Positions 1-5,286 of a stretch of 8,413 nt of DNA are shown piece after piece (the first letter of the stretch is position 1; each line of letters begins with the position of its first letter). The DNA comes from an uncultured Faecalibacterium sp. (GTDB lineage Bacteria; Bacillota; Clostridia; Oscillospirales; Ruminococcaceae): contig CABQER010000037.1 in the NCBI GenBank assembly GCA_902463235.1, positions 1-8,413 of the forward strand, given 5' to 3'. The notes under the pieces are model-generated. The model saw only the letters and a list, made by a program, of their open reading frames with translations. It was not told where the DNA came from and did not search any database. A program made the position numbers and the translations under genes.

Positions 1-103
1 CCACATAAGGAGTCATGTGGTAGGCAGGGCGTTCCGCCGGGGAAATGGCAGCGCCATGCTCGGCCTCGTAGGCACGGGCTTTGTTCAAAATTTCACTTGG
101 CAT
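1..103 (-). CDS. GH32 beta-fructofuranosidase / sucrose hydrolase, N-terminal 34 codons (runs off left edge)
   Basis: The reading frame enters the window's left edge, so only residues 1-34 are visible. They end in RPAYHMTPYV, followed by a codon starting with G. This fits the conserved start of the GH32 five-bladed propeller (H-x-T/P...VGW-x-NDPNG), whose nucleophile aspartate would lie just outside the window. Family knowledge: GH32 enzymes hydrolyse the beta-fructosyl bond of sucrose, sucrose-6-phosphate or fructo-oligosaccharides. No signal peptide is visible before the propeller, so the enzyme is probably cytoplasmic. The ATG at 103-101 is supported by AAGGAGG (118-112) with an 8-base spacer. 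It starts 26 bases after the binding-protein stop and is the next gene of the leftward operon. Because import appears to be by ABC transporter rather than PTS, I infer that unphosphorylated sucrose or oligofructose is the substrate. A sacA/scrB-type sucrose-6-phosphate hydrolase cannot be excluded from this fragment. Confidence 0.8.
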   Translation of the reverse strand, partial: MPSEILNKARAYEAEHGAAISPAERPAYHMTPYV

Positions 104-129
104 CGCGGATGCCTCCTTGCATTACAAAA

Positions 130-1788
130 TCAGGCGTTCGCCTTGTAGCGGTCGTATGCGCTCTGGTAAGCTGCCAGCAGCTTATCCATGCCGCAGCTAT
201 TGGTCAGGGTGTCCAGATAAGCTGCCCACTCGTTGTCGGAGGGGCCGCCGTCCTTCAGCCACAGACCTTCCTGCTCAGAGACTGCGTTCTCAAAATCAGC
301 ACGGTAGCGGTCGATGGTGTCCAACTCTTCGCTGGTGAACACGCAGTCGATGGGGTAGGTAGTGGCGTCATCCACAAAGGGCATCCAATAGTTCTCAAGG
401 TCGGTAAGACGCTCGATGGCGCGGTCCTCCATGTAGAAATACTCATCGTAGTACTCGCTGAGGATCAGCTTGGGACCCCAGACCTCGTAGGTAGACTTCA
501 ACTCACCGGCACCCTTGTTGTACTTTGCCTTGGCCTCCTCCTCGGTGATGGACTTCCACTTGCCGTTGGCGTCCTGCTCGGTGAAGAACACGCCAATGGG
601 GCCGTACTGCAGCTGCATCACGGTCTCGCCGTCATACCACTGGTCAAAGAACTTCAGCAGGTTGGCAGGGCTCTGGCACTTGTTGGTCACATTCAGGTTG
701 CCGCTGTTGGTACCGCCGCCGGTACGTACGGTGACGTTGTGGGTGCCGTCCGGGCCGTCCAGCACGGGCAGGAACACATAGTCCTTGGCGTAATCGCCCA
801 TCAGTTCCTCGATGTACCACCAGGTGGAAACGCCCAGATAGCCCTGTGCGCCCTTAGCCAGCAGCTGGTTGGCATCCTGACTGAACATCTCCACGTCCAT
901 CAGACCCTCGGCGTACCAGTCGTGGAAGTAGGTGACCGCCTTGCGGTAGTTGTCCTCGGCGCAGACAAAGCGGCACTTGCCGTCCTTCTGCAGAACCAGA
1001 TCGTTGCACACATCGTTAGGCCAGTTGGTGAAGCCGAAGCCTGCGTAGAAGATGTTCTGACCCCAGCACCACTCGTCAAAGCCGGTGGACATGGGGATGG
1101 TGCTGCCGGGTGCATTACCGTAGACCTTGGCAGACATATCGTTGTCCTTGAAGGCCTTCAGGGCGGTGTGCAGCTCGTCCAGCGTGGTGGGCACTGCCAG
1201 CCCCAGCTCGTCCAGCCAGCGCTTGTTGATCATGGAGAACTGCGGAATGGTGAAGATGCTGTAATCCTCGTCGTCACCGATACCGGCAGTGCCCATCTGC
1301 TCGGCAGCGGGCAGACCGTAGATGCAGCCGTCGCTCATGGTGATAGCTGCACGGATGTTGGGGTGCTCGTCCAGGATCTTGGTCAGGTTGGGCATGATCT
1401 CGGCGTTGATATAGGGGGTCAGGTCCAGGAACGTGCCGTCTGCACCGTAGTTGGCGATATCGTAGTTGGAGAAGCCCACACCCATAAAGGCATCCGGCAG
1501 CTGGTCGCCTGCAATGCGGATGTTCACCTGCTCGCTGAGGGAGTCGCTCATGGTCTCGTAATTGAGTTTGACGCCCACGTTATCTGCCAGCTTCTTCAGC
1601 ACCTCGTTGTCGTTGTAGCCGGGGCTCAGGGCAGACTGACCGCCCACGATATCAAAGCTGGTCTGGTCGGTGTTGGAGGGGTCCGGTGCAGCAGGCTTTT
1701 TGCTGCCGCCGCAGGCAGACAGCGCCACGGCAGAACCGGCAACGGCACAAACCTTCAGGAAATTGCGGCGAGAGATCATCTTTTTCAT
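130..1788 (-). CDS. ABC transporter substrate-binding lipoprotein (large LplA/YtcQ-like CUT1 type)
   Basis: This 552-residue protein starts with a twin-arginine-like signal, SRRNFLK (residues 6-12), then a hydrophobic stretch and the lipobox LSAC with Cys26 as the lipidation site. A low-complexity linker (GGSKKPAAPDPSN) follows. The body has features of extracellular solute-binding family 1: many Trp, Tyr and Asp, plus segments such as GDQLPDAFMGVG and KGAQGYLGVSTWW. At about 550 residues it is longer than typical maltose or sucrose binders (around 400-440) and matches the long LplA/YtcQ class that pairs with LplB/YtcP permeases, as here. It should capture sugar at the outer face of the membrane and hand it to the two upstream permeases. 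The ATG at 1788-1786 has AAGGAG at 1801-1796, 7 bases away. A 230-base structured spacer separates it from the permeases and may hold its own promoter. The ligand is inferred from GH32 and fructokinase (sucrose or fructo-oligosaccharide), not visible directly. Confidence 0.9.
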   Translation of the reverse strand: MKKMISRRNFLKVCAVAGSAVALSACGGSKKPAAPDPSNTDQTSFDIVGGQSALSPGYNDNEVLKKLADNVGVKLNYETMSDSLSEQVNIRIAGDQLPDAFMGVGFSNYDIANYGADGTFLDLTPYINAEIMPNLTKILDEHPNIRAAITMSDGCIYGLPAAEQMGTAGIGDDEDYSIFTIPQFSMINKRWLDELGLAVPTTLDELHTALKAFKDNDMSAKVYGNAPGSTIPMSTGFDEWCWGQNIFYAGFGFTNWPNDVCNDLVLQKDGKCRFVCAEDNYRKAVTYFHDWYAEGLMDVEMFSQDANQLLAKGAQGYLGVSTWWYIEELMGDYAKDYVFLPVLDGPDGTHNVTVRTGGGTNSGNLNVTNKCQSPANLLKFFDQWYDGETVMQLQYGPIGVFFTEQDANGKWKSITEEEAKAKYNKGAGELKSTYEVWGPKLILSEYYDEYFYMEDRAIERLTDLENYWMPFVDDATTYPIDCVFTSEELDTIDRYRADFENAVSEQEGLWLKDGGPSDNEWAAYLDTLTNSCGMDKLLAAYQSAYDRYKANA

Positions 1789-2018
1789 AGTTGTTCTCCT
1801 TTTCTGTAATGTTATATCAGATTCTTTTCGTTTTCTGGAATGGACAGCGGATTCTGCGCCCTGTTCATCAAGCTCCGTCGCTTTCTGTTCCGGGCAACGG
1901 CTTCAGCGCCCTCTTGCGGTGCCCTGCATCCGCTTCGACCCTTGGGCGGGTCTCGCGTCTTGCAGACCGCTGCGCCAAAAATTGCTCCCTGTTTCCGCCG
2001 CAGGCGGCGGTCGCAATT
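1789..2018 (-). repeat. GC-rich structured spacer with nested inverted repeats between permease and binding-protein genes
   Basis: No gene is supported in these 230 bases. Inverted repeats are dense: GGGCA 1892-1896 with TGCCC 1920-1924; GACCC 1937-1941 with GGGTC 1948-1952; GCGGGTCT 1946-1953 with AGACCGC 1964-1970 (one bulge); and a strong nested hairpin at 1978-2020, listed separately. The compact block at about 1870-2020 resembles a REP-like or dispersed intergenic element placed inside an operon. That it recurs elsewhere in the genome is inference, since only one copy is in this window. The A/T-rich end (1789-1845) next to the binding-protein gene looks different and carries a possible promoter. 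Confidence 0.4.
1811..1819 (-). promoter_or_regulatory. Possible extended -10 promoter for the substrate-binding-protein gene
   Basis: On the minus strand the sequence reads TGATATAAC, which is TG-N-TATAAC, an extended -10 element with five of six matches to TATAAT. Transcription would begin about seven bases further left, at or just before the AAGGAG site of the binding-protein gene, giving a very short leader. No good -35 box sits 16-18 bases upstream, as is common for extended -10 promoters. The site lies in the A/T-rich end of the spacer. It could raise binding-protein output above permease output, which such systems often need. Confidence 0.35.
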
Positions 2019-2020
2019 TT
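1978..2020 (-). other. Nested intercistronic stem-loop at the permease stop codon (possible attenuator or mRNA-stabilising hairpin)
   Basis: The outer arms AAAATTGC (1978-1985) and GCAATTTT (2013-2020) are perfect complements. Inside them CCGCCG (1995-2000) pairs with CGGCGG (2005-2010) around a four-base loop. Read leftward, the outer 5' arm takes in the last bases of the permease TAA stop, and the 3' arm runs into a stretch of five T. It could be a weak intrinsic terminator giving partial read-through, or a 3' end-protecting hairpin after RNA processing, as described between genes of other sugar-transport operons. The interior loop is uneven (9 and 2 bases), so it is not an ideal terminator. 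Confidence 0.5.
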
Positions 2021-2933
2021 AGCCTTTGACCGCACCGGCCATGAAGCCTTTTTCAAAATACTTCTGTACAAAGGGGTAAACGATCAGCATGGGGGCAGCT
2101 GCCACGATGATGGAAGCAAACTTGATCATTTCGGTCAGCTTATTCAGTTCTGCAAAGCCGCCCGCTACCATAGAGGACTGGCTGGCGCTGGTGGAGCTCT
2201 TGATCAGGATATTGCGCAGCACCAGCGGCAGCGGAGCCTGATCGGCTCTCAGGTAGATCAGAGCGGTGAACCAGTCGTTCCAGTAGGCCACCATGCTGTA
2301 CACCACCATAACGGCCATAATGGAACGGCTCAGGGGGATGACCATCTTTACAAAGACGGTCCACTTGGAGGCACCGTCGATCTCGGCGGCCTCCAGCAGC
2401 TCCCGGGGAATATTGTTCTCAAAGAAGTTGCGGACGATGATCACGTTGCCCACAGCCACCACACCGGGCAGGAACAGGGCCCACATACTGCCCAGCAGAC
2501 CGGTCTGCTTGACGATGAGGTAGGTAGGCACCAGACCGCCGCCGAAATACATGGTGATGACGAAGAACAGGCTGATGTACTTGCGCCCGGGCAGATCCTT
2601 CACGCTCAGCGGGTAAGCCACAAGATAGATCATAACCACCGAGTAGATGGTACCGATGACGGTGTACTTGATGCTGTTCATAAAACCGGAGAACAGCGCA
2701 CTGTCTGCAAACACAGCCTGATAGCCCTTCAGGGTAAACTGGCTGGGCAGCAGGAAGGTCTTGCCGGCGTACACATCGTAGGGATCCGAGAAGGATGCCA
2801 CCAGAACGTAGTACAGCGGGTAAGCCACGATGAGCATGACGGCGGCGCAGATGACCACCAGAACGATGTCGCTGACCTTATCGGACAGACCGCCGGGCTG
2901 TTTTTGACGGGATGCTGCAATGTTTTTTGCCAT
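2019..2933 (-). CDS. CUT1 ABC sugar transporter permease (YtcP / MalG-like subunit)
   Basis: This 304-residue inner-membrane permease has an N-terminal membrane segment at about 22-46 (IVLVVICAAVMLIVAYPLYY), the typical FSDPYDVYAGK loop, and five further hydrophobic segments. The ATPase-contact EAA loop, EAAEIDGAS, lies at residues 181-189 and is followed by the conserved IP at 199-200. The C-terminus, YFEKGFMAGAVKG, is a hallmark of the YtcP/LplC branch (typically ...KYF.KG...GAVKG). It would form the pore as a heterodimer with the upstream permease. ATG at 2933-2931 follows the upstream stop by 15 bases; its ribosome site, AAAGGGGG, is weaker than the others here and abuts that stop, so translational coupling is likely. 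No nucleotide-binding subunit is encoded in this window, so a shared ATPase of the MsmK/MalK type encoded elsewhere is inferred. Confidence 0.93.
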   Translation of the reverse strand: MAKNIAASRQKQPGGLSDKVSDIVLVVICAAVMLIVAYPLYYVLVASFSDPYDVYAGKTFLLPSQFTLKGYQAVFADSALFSGFMNSIKYTVIGTIYSVVMIYLVAYPLSVKDLPGRKYISLFFVITMYFGGGLVPTYLIVKQTGLLGSMWALFLPGVVAVGNVIIVRNFFENNIPRELLEAAEIDGASKWTVFVKMVIPLSRSIMAVMVVYSMVAYWNDWFTALIYLRADQAPLPLVLRNILIKSSTSASQSSMVAGGFAELNKLTEMIKFASIIVAAAPMLIVYPFVQKYFEKGFMAGAVKG

Positions 2934-2948
2934 AACGGCTCGCCCCCT

Positions 2949-3896
2949 TTACACAAAGCTGACGTCCGCCGCCTTTTTAGCGATGCGGTTGACGATGATG
3001 AGCAGGATGATGTTGACCACCGTATTGAACAGACCCACAGCGGTGGAATAACTGTACTTGGCGTTGATAATGCCCTGTTCGTAGACATACACGGCAATGA
3101 TATCGCTGGTTGCCTTGTTCAGTTCGGTCTGCAGCAGCAGCACCTTTTCAAAGCCCACGTTCATCAGGTTGCCTACGCTCATAATGAGCTGCAAAACGAT
3201 CATGGGTACCAGTTCCGGGATGTCGATGTGCAGGATGCGCTGGAACATGGACGCGCCATCGATCTTAGCGGCTTCGTACAGGCTGGTGTCCACAGCAGCC
3301 AGACAAGCCATATAAATGATCGTGCCCCAGCCAGCCTCCTGCCAGATGCCGGAGGCCACATAGATGGTGCGGAAGGCAGTGCTCTCCGAGAGGAAGTCCA
3401 CGCTGGTGCCCAAAATCAGGTTCAGCAGACCGCCGGACGGGCTGAGGAAAATTTTGATCATACCACAGATGACCATGGTGGAGATGAAGTGGGGCGCATA
3501 CAGCACCGTCTGCACCACCCGCTTGAACTTTGCAAAGCGCAGCTGGTTGATGCACAGGGACAGGATGATGGGGATGGGGAAACTCCACAGCAGGCTGTAC
3601 AGGCTCAGCAGCACGGTGTTCTTGATCATGCGCACACAGTTGGGTGCGGTGAAGAACCGCTCAAACCAGTACAGACCGACCCACTCGCTGCCGGTGATGC
3701 CCCGGCTTGCCTTGAAATCGCGGAAGGCGATCTGGATGCCGTACATGGGCCAGTACTTATAAACGATGGTCAGCACCACCGGGATCAGCAGCATCACATA
3801 GAGCTGCCAGTTTTCCCGCAGCCGTTGGCCGAGGCTTTTGCGGTGGACCGGGATAGCGTCCAGCTGACATGCAGCAGCTGGCGAGGTCTGCGTCAT
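2949..3896 (-). CDS. CUT1 ABC sugar transporter permease (LplB / MalF-like subunit)
   Basis: This 315-residue permease is the first gene of the leftward operon. After a cytoplasmic N-terminus come a membrane segment at about 31-47 (QLYVMLLIPVVLTIVYKYWP) and the motif YGIQIAFRDF, both characteristic of the LplB branch that handles oligosaccharides. The ATPase-contact EAA loop, EAAKIDGAS, lies at residues 208-216, with the following IP at 226-227. Hydrophobic segments near 95-116, 133-150, 192-203, 230-247 and 284-302 complete the six-helix core. The ATG at 3896-3894 has a strong AAGGAGGAG site. That site sits in the loop of a short A/T-rich inverted repeat (see 3896-3920). Expression is probably set by the divergent LacI repressor acting at 3983-3998. 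It partners with the next permease and with the lipoprotein encoded beyond it. Confidence 0.93.
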   Translation of the reverse strand: MTQTSPAAACQLDAIPVHRKSLGQRLRENWQLYVMLLIPVVLTIVYKYWPMYGIQIAFRDFKASRGITGSEWVGLYWFERFFTAPNCVRMIKNTVLLSLYSLLWSFPIPIILSLCINQLRFAKFKRVVQTVLYAPHFISTMVICGMIKIFLSPSGGLLNLILGTSVDFLSESTAFRTIYVASGIWQEAGWGTIIYMACLAAVDTSLYEAAKIDGASMFQRILHIDIPELVPMIVLQLIMSVGNLMNVGFEKVLLLQTELNKATSDIIAVYVYEQGIINAKYSYSTAVGLFNTVVNIILLIIVNRIAKKAADVSFV

Positions 3897-3920
3897 AAAA
3901 ACTCCTCCTTCTTGTTTTTA
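3896..3920 (-). promoter_or_regulatory. Ribosome-binding site displayed in an AU-rich stem-loop
   Basis: On the plus strand TAAAAAC (3896-3902) and GTTTTTA (3914-3920) are perfect 7-base complements around an 11-base loop that holds the AAGGAGGAG ribosome site of the first permease gene. The 3' arm ends at the A of the ATG. The stem is weak (one G-C pair), so it more likely presents the ribosome site than hides it. That is an inference from base pairing alone. Confidence 0.4.
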
Positions 3921-3924
3921 CGCT

Positions 3925-4005
3925 GCCCACAGGCCCGTGGGCGGGGTCCCCTGCCGTTCGGGGAATCGGTTTTGCTGTTTATCGTGAAACGTTACACGGC
4001 CTGTG
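3925..4005 (-). promoter_or_regulatory. Structured 5' leader of the transporter operon with two competing stems
   Basis: Local hairpin: GCCCAC (3925-3930) pairs perfectly with GTGGGC (3937-3942) around a six-base loop. Long-range stem: CACAGGCC-C-GTG (3928-3939) pairs with CACGGCCTGTG (3995-4005), making 11 base pairs with one bulged C. The two stems share bases 3928-3930 and 3937-3939, so they exclude each other. The predicted transcript start lies near 4004, which puts the far arm at the extreme 5' end of the mRNA. I recognise no riboswitch family, and no U-tract follows either stem. Confidence 0.35.
3983..3998. promoter_or_regulatory. LacI-type operator O1, just downstream of the transporter promoter
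   Basis: The sequence CGTGAAACGTTACACG is a 16-base palindrome around a central CG with one mismatched symmetric pair (A opposite A). It carries the half-site GTGAAACG found at two more places in this control region. Its position, about 6-20 bases past the predicted leftward start site, is classic for a repressing operator on the transporter/GH32 operon. The presumed binder is the LacI protein encoded at 4297-5286. Confidence 0.75.
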
Positions 4006-4010
4006 ACACA

Positions 4011-4039
4011 AAGATAACACGCCAGAGTTTTCATGTCAA
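4011..4039 (-). promoter_or_regulatory. Predicted sigma-A promoter for the leftward transporter operon
   Basis: On the minus strand there is a perfect -35 box TTGACA (4039-4034), a 17-base spacer and a -10 box TATCTT (4016-4011; four of six matches). The start site would fall near 4004, leaving a leader of about 108 bases before the permease ATG. The operator at 3983-3998 lies immediately downstream, consistent with repressed expression. Confidence 0.6.
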
Positions 4040-4134
4040 CAGGATTTTATGTAAAAGTCGTCTTGTATACCTGTTTTCAACGTTTTGTACACTCTTCGAT
4101 AGATGTTTTTGTGCAAATTGCAGCATTTCGCAGC

Positions 4135-4160
4135 CGTGAAACGATTCATGAAATTTCACG
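4135..4160. promoter_or_regulatory. LacI-type operator O2 with an overlapping second palindrome, upstream of the lacI promoter
   Basis: GTGAAACGATTCAT (4136-4149) is the second copy of the GTGAAACG half-site, with an imperfect symmetric partner. It is followed at once by the perfect 10-base palindrome TGAAATTTCA (4149-4158). Together the outer arms CGTGAAA (4135-4141) and TTTCACG (4154-4160) form a perfect 7-base inverted repeat with 12 bases between. The block ends 8 bases before the lacI -35 box. It could serve autoregulation or act as an auxiliary site for looping to O1 or O3. Confidence 0.6.
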
Positions 4161-4168
4161 AAAAAGCC

Positions 4169-4197
4169 TTTACATTCTGGCAGAACCATGCTATACT
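4169..4197 (+). promoter_or_regulatory. Predicted sigma-A promoter for the rightward lacI-fructokinase operon
   Basis: The -35 box TTTACA (4169-4174; five of six matches) and the -10 box TATACT (4192-4197; five of six) are separated by exactly 17 bases. Transcription would start near 4204, giving a leader of about 93 bases before the ATG at 4297. No other good promoter is obvious before the downstream genes, so this one probably serves the whole rightward operon. Confidence 0.7.
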
Positions 4198-4222
4198 GAA
4201 ACCACAGAGACCTCAGAACAAC

Positions 4223-4244
4223 AGGGAATGCAGCAAGATTCCCT
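4223..4244 (+). other. Small stem-loop in the lacI leader
   Basis: AGGGAAT (4223-4229, counting the leading A) pairs with ATTCCCT (4238-4244) around an eight-base loop. It begins roughly 20 bases after the predicted start and is followed by only three T, so it is a poor terminator candidate. It may be a 5' stabilising hairpin. No known RNA family is recognised. Confidence 0.35.
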
Positions 4245-4263
4245 TTGATATATCCGCTTGATA

Positions 4264-4277
4264 TAGAAACGTTTCAC
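4264..4277. promoter_or_regulatory. LacI-type operator O3 in the lacI leader
   Basis: TAGAAACGTTTCAC contains the perfect 10-base palindrome GAAACGTTTC (4266-4275). On the minus strand it carries the same GTGAAACG half-site (4277-4270) as O1 and O2. It lies between the predicted start (about 4204) and the lacI ribosome site, so binding would block transcript elongation and give negative autoregulation. Centre-to-centre distances are 128 bases to O2 and 280 to O1. An eight-base direct repeat, TTGATATA (4245-4252 and 4258-4265), runs into its left edge. Confidence 0.75.
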
Positions 4278-4296
4278 AAGAAAAGGAGTGGACCGC

Positions 4297-5286
4297 ATGG
4301 CAAAACAGAATGCCGCACCTACTATGAAGGACGTGGCCAGAGAGGCAGGGGTCTCTCTGGCCACTGTATCCAAGGTCATCAATGGCATCCCGGTGGGTGA
4401 CGAATACCGCAAAAAGGTAGAGCAGGCCATCAAGATGCTGGACTATCACATCAACGCCTACGCCAAGGGGCTGAAGAGCAACCGCACCTACACCGTGGCG
4501 GTCATTCTGCCCAATCTGCTGAACCCTTTTTTCAGCATGGTGGCACACTACATCAACCGGGCACTGGTAAAGCAGGGCTACCGGATGCTGCTGTGCGACA
4601 CCGACTACGACTACACCAAAGAGCAGGAAATGGTGCAGATGGCGGAGCAGAACAAGGTGGACGGCATCATTGCCCTGACCTACAACCCCGACCTGAAAAT
4701 TTCGCCGGAGGTGCGGTCGGTGTCCATCGACCGCTACCTCAGCGGCAGCACCCCCTGTGTGGCATCGGACAACTACAACGGCGGCCGTCTGGTGGCCCAG
4801 AAGCTGGCGGAAAACGGCTGCAAGAGCCTTGCCTTTCTCCGCATCGGCTCTCCCCTTGCCAGCGAGACCAACAAACGCCGGGACGGCTTTGTGGCCGAAT
4901 GCGAGGCACTGCACCTCCCCTGCACCCAGAAAATTTTGATGGATGGCGCTCCCTTCAGCGAGTTCGAGCATTTTTTAGAGGAGAACCTGCAGGACGGAAG
5001 GCTGGCCTTTGACGGCATCTTCTGCGTCACCGACAAGCTGGCGGTGGACATTATCAAGACCCTGCGCCGGATGGGGCTGCGGGTGCCGGAGGATGTACAA
5101 GTCATGGGCTACGACGGTCTGCGCGCCTTCGGGGATCAGGATTACTACTGTTCCACCATCGTTCAGCCAGTGGAAGCCATGGCGGAGACTTGCGTGGATC
5201 TGGTGCTGCAGGACTCCCACGCCAACACCCCCTCCCTGCTGTGCCTGCCGGTGCGCTACGCCTATGGCGGCACCACCAAGGCATGA
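4297..5286 (+). CDS. LacI-family transcriptional repressor of the sucrose/fructoside locus
   Basis: The 329-residue protein has the full LacI layout. An N-terminal helix-turn-helix spans about residues 9-28 (TMKDVAREAGVSLATVSKVI), followed by the hinge at 53-64 (NAYAKGLKSNRT) and a periplasmic-binding-protein-like sensor domain. Sensor motifs are ILPNLLNPFF (70-79), SDNYNGGR (158-164), RRDGF (194-198), CVTDKLA (243-249), GYDG (271-274) and TIVQP (287-291). I chose the ATG at 4297 because AAGGAG (4283-4288) lies 8 bases upstream; an in-frame GTG at 4288 overlaps that ribosome site and is unlikely. As a dimer or tetramer it should bind the GTGAAACG-type operators at 3983-3998, 4135-4160 and 4264-4277, controlling the transporter operon and itself. 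The inducer is unknown; sucrose, fructose or a phosphate derivative is inferred from the neighbours. Its stop overlaps the next start as ATGA. Confidence 0.93.
   Translation: MAKQNAAPTMKDVAREAGVSLATVSKVINGIPVGDEYRKKVEQAIKMLDYHINAYAKGLKSNRTYTVAVILPNLLNPFFSMVAHYINRALVKQGYRMLLCDTDYDYTKEQEMVQMAEQNKVDGIIALTYNPDLKISPEVRSVSIDRYLSGSTPCVASDNYNGGRLVAQKLAENGCKSLAFLRIGSPLASETNKRRDGFVAECEALHLPCTQKILMDGAPFSEFEHFLEENLQDGRLAFDGIFCVTDKLAVDIIKTLRRMGLRVPEDVQVMGYDGLRAFGDQDYYCSTIVQPVEAMAETCVDLVLQDSHANTPSLLCLPVRYAYGGTTKA

Larger units (their letters stand above)
3897..4296. other. Divergent intergenic control region (400 bases, no gene)
   Basis: This stretch separates the two operons and contains no convincing coding sequence. 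It is markedly A/T-richer than its flanks between about 4010 and 4290. It holds a leftward promoter (about 4011-4039), a rightward promoter (4169-4197), three LacI-type operators sharing the half-site GTGAAACG, the structured transporter leader and a small hairpin in the lacI leader. At about 4040-4130 I see only A/T-rich sequence without a clear element. Confidence 0.85.

Noticed and set aside
104..129. Terminator between the binding protein and GH32
   Set aside because: The 26-base gap holds only the GH32 ribosome site and no stem with a T-run.
97..1809. Long open frame of 570 codons on the plus strand
   Set aside because: It is antisense to the clear binding-protein gene, has a repetitive Val/Gly/His/Leu composition typical of a GC-rich shadow frame, and shows no domain or ribosome site.
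3984..3997. CcpA cre site at O1
   Set aside because: The arms are in the 12-base spacing of this locus's own LacI sites; the 14-base cre consensus (TG...CG...CA with six bases each side) does not fit at the ends.
4073..4090. Possible fourth operator around TTCAACGTTTTG
   Set aside because: Only a partial ACGTT core matches and there is no GTGAAACG half-site, so chance is likely.
1791..4139. Open frame of 782 codons on the plus strand
   Set aside because: It is antisense to both permeases and the spacer. Its His/Asp/Gln-rich composition is typical of an antisense permease frame and it has no recognisable domain.
4288..4296. GTG at 4288 as the lacI start
   Set aside because: It overlaps the AAGGAG site itself; the ATG at 4297 has the right spacing and begins a normal LacI N-terminus.
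4213..4971. Open frame of 252 codons on the minus strand
   Set aside because: It is antisense to lacI and runs into the control region; no ribosome site or domain supports it.
5190..5282. Upstream start for the unknown membrane protein
   Set aside because: It would overlap lacI by almost 100 bases; the ATGA overlap start at 5283 gives a clean N-terminus just before the membrane helix.
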